Below are positions 1 to 7,010 of a stretch of 64,000 nucleotides of DNA, in pieces. Position numbers and translations under genes: made by a program. Below the pieces are notes generated by a model. It was not told the origin of the DNA, ran no database searches, and saw only the letters and a list, made by a program, of their open reading frames with translations. The stretch is from CAYVAP01 sp964343195 (lineage in GTDB: Bacteria; Bacteroidota; Bacteroidia; J057), in contig CAYFIR010000015.1 in assembly GCA_964343195.1 (NCBI GenBank), positions 1 through 64,000 on the forward strand, in the 5' to 3' direction. Every line of letters begins with the position of its first letter. Positions within the stretch are counted from its first letter, which is position 1.

Positions 1-60
1 GGGCCAACCTTTCAAAAAATATATCTTGACACTTCTTAGGCCGGGAAAGTAGGATATAAA

Positions 61-311
61 CAAAACCCTGTAGGGGTCGGACAAAAGCGCGCATAAGGGG
101 TGTTTATGTCCGACTCCTCTGGAGTCGATCGGTATATTCGTGGGAATGCTACAAAGGTATGACCGCTCTGCGGTCTCGCATGGGAGCGCTATGCGATTTG
201 GTGCAGGCGTTTGTTGGCCGCAACACACTATGGGCGCGAACCCCGTCGGGGTTCAAGCTTTGTAGCGCTTGTCCAGCGCCGTGGATCGACCCTATCGGGG
301 TCGGACAAAAG
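61..311. repeat. Array of mini-hairpins with 3-base loops
   Basis: Five small inverted repeats follow one another in about 240 bases, each with a 5-7 bp stem and a 3-base loop: 65-77 (ACCCT/GGGGT with a T-G pair), 111-127 (CGACTCC/GGAGTCG), 161-175 (GACCGC/GCGGTC), 238-254 (GAACCCC/GGGGTTC) and 287-303 (CGACCC/GGGTCG plus a T-G pair). The stem sequence differs between copies but pairing is kept, as if by compensatory change. The phrase GGGGTCGGACAAAAG occurs twice, at 73-87 and 297-311. No convincing gene lies in 1-314. It looks like a dispersed Bacteroidota intergenic repeat; its function is unknown. Confidence 0.7.
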
Positions 312-314
312 GGC

Positions 315-1466
315 TCATCTCCCCCAGATTTCCCCCAAATGCTCCTCCGCAAAGCCCGGACTTCCCGTCATGCCTTTGCCGCCGATGCCTGTCAGGATGT
401 GGATGTCGCCATCGATGGTGTGGCGGAAAATCTCCTGGGTCTTGCATTGGCTGTAAACCCCATACCACTCACGGCTCAACTGCCAGGTTTCCAGATCAAA
501 GATTTTGGCGGCCTCCTGAAGCATGTATTCCCGCACCTCGGGATACAGGTCATAGCCCAGTTCGTCGGCGCGGGCAGCATCAGCGTATTCGTGTGAGTCG
601 CCGATGATGACCGATCCGTCGGGAGCCTGTTTGAACAGGATATGGATGCCCCATTTTTTCCAGAATGCATTGGGGTCTTCTTTGGCTTTGATTTGGGCAA
701 ATGAGGGACATTCCTCAAAGGCTTCGTAGCGCCTGATGGTCAGTCCGGTGAGGATGTTGCCAGCAAAGCGAAGCTGTGGCTGTGGCACCGTTTGCATCAT
801 GTGGAGGCGGGATACTTCCAGGTCGCTTTGGGCAAATACCTCCGGGAAAAGTGCCTTGAACTCGCTGCCTGAGCAGATGAGGATTTTGTCTGCCTGAAAT
901 TCCTCGCCGCGATTGGTCGTAACGGAGCAACTCCCATTTTTTACAACTGCTTCCTGAATCAGGGTATTCGGGCGATAGTCCAGCCCTTTTTGCTCCACCA
1001 GGAAAGCGAGGACTTCATGGATCATCTGCCTTGACTCGGCGGTGATTTCCTCCGGGAAAAACAGCCCGCCCTTGCAATAGTCAGCCCGGAGGCCCGGATA
1101 GCGTGAGAGACATTCCTTTGCTGAAAGCAACTGCGAAGGATACTGGTTCTGCTCGTTGAGGGTGGCCAACTCTTCCAGGAGTTGCAGTTCCTCGTCGTCC
1201 GAAGCGAAATATACCGAACCATTGGGGCGGATGCTGAGGTCGGTTTTACTGGCGAGGTCCTTGTAGATTTCCAGGCTGCGGCGACCATACTGCTGCCAGG
1301 TATGGTTCATCCCGGAGGGAACGACCTGCCCAAAGTTTTGGGTGGTGGCTCCAGCCGGTTTTAGGTCTTTTTCAAAAAGTTGGACTTTCAGGCCGCGATT
1401 CAGGGCGTGGTAAGCGTGGAAAGTTCCCAGAATTCCTCCGCCGATGATGATGAGATCAGGGTGCAT
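315..1466 (-). CDS. FAD-dependent oxidoreductase, TIGR03364-like (DAO fold)
   Basis: A 383-residue flavoprotein of the D-amino-acid oxidase/glycine oxidase fold. The N-terminus begins almost at once with the dinucleotide-binding motif IIIGGGILGTFHAYHAL (residues 6-22), followed by the acidic strand end LFEKD. The C-terminus has the second FAD contact, HILTGIGGKGMTGSPG. The FGQVVPSGMN region near residue 45 fits the TIGR03364 subgroup, whose members are often linked to phosphonate or amine catabolism, but no phosphonate genes are nearby. It would oxidise a C-N bond of a small amine with reduction of FAD; the substrate cannot be told from sequence. The start is an ATG, with the gene apparently alone on the minus strand. 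The protein is predicted to be cytoplasmic. Confidence 0.85.
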   Translation of the reverse strand: MHPDLIIIGGGILGTFHAYHALNRGLKVQLFEKDLKPAGATTQNFGQVVPSGMNHTWQQYGRRSLEIYKDLASKTDLSIRPNGSVYFASDDEELQLLEELATLNEQNQYPSQLLSAKECLSRYPGLRADYCKGGLFFPEEITAESRQMIHEVLAFLVEQKGLDYRPNTLIQEAVVKNGSCSVTTNRGEEFQADKILICSGSEFKALFPEVFAQSDLEVSRLHMMQTVPQPQLRFAGNILTGLTIRRYEAFEECPSFAQIKAKEDPNAFWKKWGIHILFKQAPDGSVIIGDSHEYADAARADELGYDLYPEVREYMLQEAAKIFDLETWQLSREWYGVYSQCKTQEIFRHTIDGDIHILTGIGGKGMTGSPGFAEEHLGEIWGR

Positions 1467-1630
1467 GTGTTGAAGAGTTGGGGTCTGACTCCGGTTATTT
1501 CCATTCTGCCCCTCTTCAGACCTGCTGGAAAATTAGGGGAGGCAGTTGTCCATTTGCAAGCCGCTTTTGCATCCAGGGAAATATTTAATCTGGATGAATC
1601 GAATAGGTAACCTGTGGTTAATTTTACGCG

Positions 1631-2098
1631 CTACCAAACTTCCCCTTTCCACTTCAGCTGCCGTCCTTCAGCTTTTGCCTTTTGGTCCATACTGGTACCC
1701 ATGGCCAATCCTACCGCCATTCCGATTGGCAAGCCGATTCCTAAAAACGCCATGCTCCCAAGTGCAGCGCCAATGGCTACTCCCATCGGAAGACCAAAAG
1801 CAGACATGCCCAGGGCCATCCAAAGGTTCCTGTAGTAATTTTCAGGTACGAGCTTTTGCTTTTTCTCTAACAGTCGGAGGATCCTGGTTTGGGCAATTTT
1901 GACAAGTTTCCCCCATTGTTTGATCGAAATCTCAGTATCCTTGAGCGGAGCTACCATTCGATTGAGAGACTGAGTTACTTCCTCTGGAAATTCCAGCATA
2001 AGCAACTCCGTCCAAAGGCGACTCAGGGAGCGGTAACGGCTTTGAGCCTTTGTGTTTTGATCCAGTTGAGGGTGTTTCGGGAGAGAGGTTAATTCCAT
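1631..2098 (-). CDS. Glycine-zipper membrane protein, unknown function
   Basis: A predicted 155-residue protein starting at ATG 2098 (MELTSLPKH). The frame stays open upstream to a TTG at 2143, which I consider less likely. The first ~95 residues are helical and charged, rich in L, K, E and Q. Residues ~98-140 form two hydrophobic stretches packed with glycine, such as LPMGVAIGAALGSMAFLGI and GLPIGMAVGLAMGTSMD, resembling a glycine-zipper hairpin in a membrane. The tail is basic. It is the last gene of a possible minus-strand operon, 61 bases after the RCC1 protein. I recognise no family. Glycine-zipper hairpins occur in small stress or pore-forming proteins, but that is only a structural resemblance. 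Confidence 0.65.
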   Translation of the reverse strand: MELTSLPKHPQLDQNTKAQSRYRSLSRLWTELLMLEFPEEVTQSLNRMVAPLKDTEISIKQWGKLVKIAQTRILRLLEKKQKLVPENYYRNLWMALGMSAFGLPMGVAIGAALGSMAFLGIGLPIGMAVGLAMGTSMDQKAKAEGRQLKWKGEVW

Positions 2099-2159
2099 GA
2101 ATTGATTCTTTGGCGTACCAATAAAAGATCGGGAAAAGCCCAACAGGTTGGGATTGACA

Positions 2160-5100
2160 TCATCGCTGTAACCAAAAAGCCTTTCGCCCTGCTACCCGTT
2201 TTCCGGCAACCAGTCGGCATAGGTACCACCCATTTGGCAAGGCAGCAGGAAGGACAAAGCTAGACTTATTGCCTTTTTCGAGGGGGAGGCGATGCACGAT
2301 CTTTCCCATTGCATCCAGTATCTGGAGTTCTTCGCCCTCAAAATCATCCGGGTAGGTAACCGTCAATTCTCCCGGGGTTGGGTTGGGGTACAGGCGCAAC
2401 TCCATGTAACTTGAGGATGCCACAACATGCGTTAGAGGATCCAGGGTAATGGTATCGCAGAGGGTGTCGCTGCTGCACGCATTGGTGGCGATCAGGCAAA
2501 TGTCATAGGTGCCGTCGCTGGCGAAGGTATGCACCGGATTCTGGCTGCTGTCCTGAGTGCCATCACCAAAGTCCCAGATAAAGGATTCGGCCTCCATCGA
2601 CATGTTGTTCAGAGAAATGGTGAAGGTCGCGGAGTCTATGCTTACCCCAAAGTCAGCAGTAGGGAGGGGGTTGACCATGATGCTAACCGTATCGCTACCC
2701 AGGCAGCCATTGGCATCTACGACATCAAGGAAAAAGGTCTGATCCGTTGCTGCTACGAAAGTGGGGCTGGCGCAAGTGTCGCAGTCGAGGATCGCCACAG
2801 GCGACCAGCTGAAGCTAACCCCGCCAGAGGCGGTCAGGCTGACCGAGTCTCCAAAGCAGACCGTGCTGTCCGCTCCGGCATCAGCCGTCGCGGGAGGATA
2901 TACCTCGATAAAGCTCGTTTTGACCAGTGTATCGGCTACGCCAAGGTTGGACACCGTGAGGCGAACCTGGTAGCTGCCGGGGCTGTCGTAGCAGACTGTC
3001 GGGTGCTGATCGCTGGAGGTCGTAGGCGTCCCTCCGGGAAATTCCCACTGCCACTGGCTGACGGTATTCGTGCTGCTATCGGCGAACTGCACACAGAGCG
3101 ATTCGCAGGCACTGGTTTGCGAGGCGGCAAATGCTGCAATTGGCTCCAGCACGCGACAGGGAGCCTGTGCCTGTGTCGGGGTAGCGATTCCCAGGGTTGG
3201 CAGGGTGCCCGTTTGTCCGTCCTGGTTGAAGCCAATGGTTTGCAGGCTGCCATCGGCTAACAGGAAAGCTGAGACGAGCTCGCCCAGGTCGATGTCAACC
3301 ACATGACGCAGCAGGAAGCCCTGCGCGTCCCGGACGTGAACGGGCAGGTAGCGGGTGGAGTCGGTTCCGTCGGCCAGGTTGTAGGCTCCATTCAGGCCCC
3401 AGGCCCAGACCGTGCTGTCGGCAGCCAGCGCCATGCAGAAGTCTTCTTCAGGAAAGATGCCCACGATGTTTTGCAAGGGCGCCATTCCGCTGCTGTCCAA
3501 AACCAGCCTTGGCAGGAGAGTTGAAGTTGTGTCGCCGACTCCGGCCTGCCCATGTTCGTTATTTCCCCAGGTCCAGACCTGTCCGTTTTTGTCCAGCGCC
3601 ATGACGACTCCATTGCGTGCCTCGATGTCTACGATCCCGCTGAGAAATCCCGTTCCGGCGCTGTCGCGCACCCGAACGGGATTTGGGCGGTCGGTGGTAG
3701 TCCCGTCGCCTACTTCGCCATTAAAATTGCGGCCCCAACCCCAAACGAGGCTGTCGGCATCCAGGGCCAACATCAGGTCAGAACTGGCGGCTACATCCAC
3801 AATGCCACGCAGGGTATCCTGTCCCGAGGAGTCCCGCACAGTGTAGGGGTAATTTCGGATAGGAGAACGGAAAAAGCCTGTGTACTGGATGGTGGAGTCT
3901 TCCATCAGGTACATCGAATGCCGCTCGGAAGGCTCAATGGCCCGGACGTTGGTGAGCGGACTGCCGCCAAAGTAGCTAATGACCGTGGGGGTTAAGTTGG
4001 CACTAAATGGCATGACTCCCATGACCTGATTGGTAGTATTGCCCAGTCCGTAGACCGTTCCGTTTTGGTCCCGCATCAGCAAATAGCTCTCTCCTGCGGC
4101 GACCTCAACCATGCCAGTGATCTGTCCGCTTCCTGAGGTTCCCAGGACTGGGGTAGGGCGGCTTTTGCTGCGAAAAGTACCGGGAGAAGATTCATTGGCT
4201 CCGAGCACTCCCCACCTTAGTACGCTGCCATTTGGAAGGAGAGCGTACATGGTTCGGTCTGCTGCGGCGATCTGCTGTACCTGCTGCAAGGTATTCAGGC
4301 CATCGACTGACACTACGGGGCGTAGTTCTTTGCTGATCAGGTTGTAATTCCCATGCCCCAGATTCCCCTGGTAATTTTCTCCCCAGGTAAACAATTCTCC
4401 GTCGGGATTGAGCAGGGCACAGGCCCCGTCACCAGAGGCAAACTCGGCAATCGGATGGTTGAATTGCACGGGCTTTGGCAGGCTGTAAACGGTCGAATCG
4501 AGGTAGGAAGTGGTAAATTGGCCATACTCATTGCTCCCCCACATGAAGAGCTGTCCGCTGCTATCGCGAGCAAGCATGAGCTCCCGCCCGGCCCAGATGG
4601 TTTCGATGTTCGTCAGAAAACCCTGACCACTGGGGTCTTTCACCTGTGTCGGGCGGGTCACCGGTGCGTTGGAGACTTCTCCCAGCCCTAGTTGCCCAAA
4701 TTCCTGATCGCCCCAGGTCCAAACGGTCCCATCTTCGCGGAGGGCAGCAGAGAAGTAGAAGCCCGCTGCTATGGCTGTTACGCTATCAAAGGCCGGAATT
4801 GGAAGCAAAATGGAGGGCTTTTGCACCTGTACCGCTGCTTCAAACCCATCTCCTCCTATTCCCACGCCTACCTGCCCATCGTCGCTGTCTCCCCAGGCCC
4901 AGATGGTGCCGTCTTCGTGCAGGGCCAGACCATGTTGATAGCCGGTAGCAATGGCGACGATGCTGTCGATTGGCTGACCTCCGTTTTTCTTAACTACCTG
5001 GTTTGGAAAGAGTTGTACCCCTCCAATCTGATCGATGCCTAGGTTCAGGTCGGCGTTGCGGCCCCAGGCCCAGACGGTGCTATCGGCCCGCAGGGCAAAG

Positions 5101-5519
5101 GTACTACGTCCCATAGCCGAGACATCGACTACCTGATCCAACTGCCCGACACCCCCAGGACCAAGCACGGCTGTGGGAAAAAGTCGGTCATTTTCGTCAC
5201 CCACTCCCAGACGACCGTTGGCGTTGTTGCCCCAGGCCCAGAGGGTACTGTCGGCCCGAATGACATAGTTGCTGGTGCCAGCGACATCCACCGCTACCGC
5301 CTGACCGAAAGGGGCTCCGCCGCTATCGGTAAGTACCTGCACCGGGTTAAGTTTTCTGGTAATTGGATCACCGTCCCCCAGGATGGATCGTCCCCAGTTG
5401 AGCAGGGTAGAGTCTGGGCAAATGACGATGCCATGTGTGCCATCGAGGGCTATGGTTTGAGCCTTCATGCCAGTGGAAACGATGAGGAGAAATATGCTGA
5501 GGGTAAGAAGCTTTCGCAT
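2160..5519 (-). CDS. Secreted RCC1-repeat/PKD protein with T9SS sorting tail
   Basis: A 1119-residue secreted protein. The ATG at 5519 is chosen because it gives a clean signal peptide, MRKLLTLSIFLLIVSTGMKAQ; the frame opens 39 codons earlier without such a signal. Residues ~25-780 are a long run of RCC1-type repeats, seen as recurring VWAWGxN...GQLGxG and 'ALxxDG/S' motifs, which should form one or two seven-bladed propellers. Two PKD-like domains follow; one has WEFPGGTPTTSSDQHPTVCY and the other WDFGDGTQDSSQNPVHTF. The last ~80 residues (LYPNPTPGELTV...NGWYLCRLVAG) are a type A T9SS tail, so the protein should be exported and anchored or released at the cell surface. It begins 13 bases after the ankyrin gene ends. 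RCC1 propellers in Bacteroidota usually serve as surface binding modules; the ligand is unknown. Confidence 0.9.
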   Translation of the reverse strand: MRKLLTLSIFLLIVSTGMKAQTIALDGTHGIVICPDSTLLNWGRSILGDGDPITRKLNPVQVLTDSGGAPFGQAVAVDVAGTSNYVIRADSTLWAWGNNANGRLGVGDENDRLFPTAVLGPGGVGQLDQVVDVSAMGRSTFALRADSTVWAWGRNADLNLGIDQIGGVQLFPNQVVKKNGGQPIDSIVAIATGYQHGLALHEDGTIWAWGDSDDGQVGVGIGGDGFEAAVQVQKPSILLPIPAFDSVTAIAAGFYFSAALREDGTVWTWGDQEFGQLGLGEVSNAPVTRPTQVKDPSGQGFLTNIETIWAGRELMLARDSSGQLFMWGSNEYGQFTTSYLDSTVYSLPKPVQFNHPIAEFASGDGACALLNPDGELFTWGENYQGNLGHGNYNLISKELRPVVSVDGLNTLQQVQQIAAADRTMYALLPNGSVLRWGVLGANESSPGTFRSKSRPTPVLGTSGSGQITGMVEVAAGESYLLMRDQNGTVYGLGNTTNQVMGVMPFSANLTPTVISYFGGSPLTNVRAIEPSERHSMYLMEDSTIQYTGFFRSPIRNYPYTVRDSSGQDTLRGIVDVAASSDLMLALDADSLVWGWGRNFNGEVGDGTTTDRPNPVRVRDSAGTGFLSGIVDIEARNGVVMALDKNGQVWTWGNNEHGQAGVGDTTSTLLPRLVLDSSGMAPLQNIVGIFPEEDFCMALAADSTVWAWGLNGAYNLADGTDSTRYLPVHVRDAQGFLLRHVVDIDLGELVSAFLLADGSLQTIGFNQDGQTGTLPTLGIATPTQAQAPCRVLEPIAAFAASQTSACESLCVQFADSSTNTVSQWQWEFPGGTPTTSSDQHPTVCYDSPGSYQVRLTVSNLGVADTLVKTSFIEVYPPATADAGADSTVCFGDSVSLTASGGVSFSWSPVAILDCDTCASPTFVAATDQTFFLDVVDANGCLGSDTVSIMVNPLPTADFGVSIDSATFTISLNNMSMEAESFIWDFGDGTQDSSQNPVHTFASDGTYDICLIATNACSSDTLCDTITLDPLTHVVASSSYMELRLYPNPTPGELTVTYPDDFEGEELQILDAMGKIVHRLPLEKGNKSSFVLPAALPNGWYLCRLVAGKRVAGRKAFWLQR

Positions 5520-5532
5520 GTGGGGAGGGAGG

Positions 5533-5820
5533 TTATGGTTTGAGGAGCTTTTGGATGGTTTTATGGCGAAACAGCTTTGCCACTGAGTAGGCTGTTTCCT
5601 GATCCAGCAGGGATTCCACTTCTGGGTCGGCTCCAAACTTCAGAAGCAACTCCACTGCTTCCGGTTGATTGTTTCGGGCAGCTTCGATCAGAGGAGTCGT
5701 CAGGAATTCAGGGTGCTGATAATTGGGGTCGATGCCCATGCGCAGGTGATAGCGCATGAGGTCCAGGTCGCCTCTTTCGGAGGCATAGAGCAGTTCTTTC
5801 CAGTTTCCGCCGTCTGGCAT
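5533..5820 (-). CDS. Ankyrin-repeat protein
   Basis: A 95-residue protein made of about two and a half ankyrin repeats. The signature TPLIEAARNNQPEAVELLLKFGADPE (in parts, residues ~42-67) is typical, with a degenerate first repeat (LLYASERGDLDLMRYHL) and a partial last one. There is no signal peptide, so it is probably cytoplasmic and binds a protein partner. It starts only 6 bases after the 108-residue gene and ends 13 bases before the RCC1 protein start, so the three are almost certainly co-transcribed. Small ankyrin proteins next to secreted proteins sometimes act as immunity proteins or chaperones, but nothing here proves that. Confidence 0.8.
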   Translation of the reverse strand: MPDGGNWKELLYASERGDLDLMRYHLRMGIDPNYQHPEFLTTPLIEAARNNQPEAVELLLKFGADPEVESLLDQETAYSVAKLFRHKTIQKLLKP

Positions 5821-5826
5821 AAGGGT

Positions 5827-6153
5827 TTATGATTCTTCTTTTCGTTCGATGTACCAAACCCGGATAAATTGGTACCAGGCAGAGGAGGTACTACTGCTGA
5901 TGGCAACCAATTCTGGATCCTGCGAGCCCTCTTCTTTGGGTGAATGAATATTGGGAAGGACTACGGTTTCAATATTAATCAGGTCAATATTGGGGTGATT
6001 GACGATCCAGGTGTTGGCCTCGGTAAGTGAGGAAAGAAGGGAGCGGTATTCCCCACGGGCATTCCAAACACTCTGCGGGGTAATTTGCTCAGGGACAAAG
6101 TCCTTGAATTTGAGTAAGGACAATTCATCGAGTTCCAGGTCCAGGTCGAACAT
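5827..6153 (-). CDS. Hypothetical acidic protein, first gene of RCC1 operon
   Basis: A 108-residue acidic protein with an ATG start (MFDLDLELDELSLLKFKDF). It has no signal peptide or membrane segment. The middle (EANTWIVNHPNIDLINIETVVLPN) alternates hydrophobic and polar residues, suggesting beta strands, and the end (AWYQFIRVWYIER) is rich in tryptophan and tyrosine. This strand pattern ending in an aromatic 'VWY' strand resembles small one-domain proteins in other Bacteroidota, but I cannot name a family. Its stop is 6 bases from the start of the ankyrin gene. A stretch of 261 bases without any gene separates it from the divergent cyclophilin gene. Confidence 0.65.
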   Translation of the reverse strand: MFDLDLELDELSLLKFKDFVPEQITPQSVWNARGEYRSLLSSLTEANTWIVNHPNIDLINIETVVLPNIHSPKEEGSQDPELVAISSSTSSAWYQFIRVWYIERKEES

Positions 6154-6414
6154 GTTGGGAGGGTATTAGCTAGAAGTTGATCTGTAAAATAACCATTTTT
6201 CCCTTTTGAGAGGTCCAATATTGTGTTTGTGGTATTTTGGGCTATTCATTCGGTTGATAAATGGCAGGATATGGCCTTCTATTTCCAGTTTTTGCTGTTG
6301 CTATCCAGACCGTAATTCTGGGGATCGACCGTCCAGGCATAAACCAGAGTTGTACGGTTTGGCATTTATACCGAGATTCGGGTAAACAGATTTTTTGACA
6401 TACATATTCAACCT

Positions 6415-6852
6415 ATGCCAACTGCAGAAATCCATACCGTAAAAGGTCTGATGAAAGTGGAGTTTTTTGATAACGATGCTCCCAATACCGTGGCCAACTT
6501 TGTAAAACTGTCCAAAGACGGCTTTTATGATGGGCTGACTTTCCACCGTGTAATCCCTGACTTTGTGATCCAGGGAGGGTGCCCTGAAGGGACTGGTCGT
6601 GGAGGTCCCGGATACCACATTGATTGCGAACTAACCGGAGAAAACCAGTACCATGACCGTGGAGTACTTTCCATGGCACATGCCGGACGAAACACTGGTG
6701 GCTCTCAGTTCTTCATCTGCCACAGCCGCAGAAACACCGCCCACCTCGACCGCAACCATACCGTCTTTGGAAAAGTAGTGGATGGACTTGAGGTGATCGA
6801 TGCCATTCGTGCCGGAGATAAGATCGAGAAGATCGTCATCAACGAGGGCTAG
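6415..6852 (+). CDS. Cyclophilin-type peptidyl-prolyl cis-trans isomerase
   Basis: A 145-residue single-domain cyclophilin that catalyses cis-trans isomerisation of Xaa-Pro bonds during protein folding. All core motifs are present: FHRVIPDFVIQGG (residues ~43-55, with the catalytic Arg), GxGRGGPGY, the MAHAGRNTGGSQFFI segment containing the conserved Gln and Phe of the active site, and HTVFGKVVDGLEVIDAI near the C-terminus. A histidine replaces the usual tryptophan of the cyclosporin site (TAHLDRNHTVFG), as is common in bacterial forms. There is no signal peptide, so it should be cytoplasmic. It stands alone and converges on the dab operon. Confidence 0.95.
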   Translation: MPTAEIHTVKGLMKVEFFDNDAPNTVANFVKLSKDGFYDGLTFHRVIPDFVIQGGCPEGTGRGGPGYHIDCELTGENQYHDRGVLSMAHAGRNTGGSQFFICHSRRNTAHLDRNHTVFGKVVDGLEVIDAIRAGDKIEKIVINEG

Positions 6853-6876
6853 TCCGAAGGCTGTCTGATTAACCTG

Positions 6877-6919
6877 AAAAATAAAGCTGCAGAGCAGGAA
6901 AAATTCCTCTCTGCGGCTT
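6877..6919 (-). terminator. Terminator of the dabBA operon
   Basis: AAGCTGCAGAG (6884-6894) pairs with CTCTGCGGCTT (6909-6919), with one T-G pair, and the loop contains a further AGGAA/TTCCT pairing. Read on the minus strand the hairpin is followed by TTTATTTTTC, a good U-tract. It lies 92 bases past the dabA stop. On the plus strand, behind the cyclophilin gene, the following T-run is poorer, so it serves mainly the minus strand. Confidence 0.7.
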
Positions 6920-7010
6920 GTTGTATATTCAGGCAATTGGAGCGGCGAACTTTTTTAGACGAAAGTTGAGATTCGCCCAAAAGACTGATACCCAACATTT
7001 AACTCCGAGC

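Noticed and set aside
2099..2143. Upstream TTG start for the glycine-zipper protein
   Set aside because: It adds a short extension without features; the ATG at 2098 is more likely.
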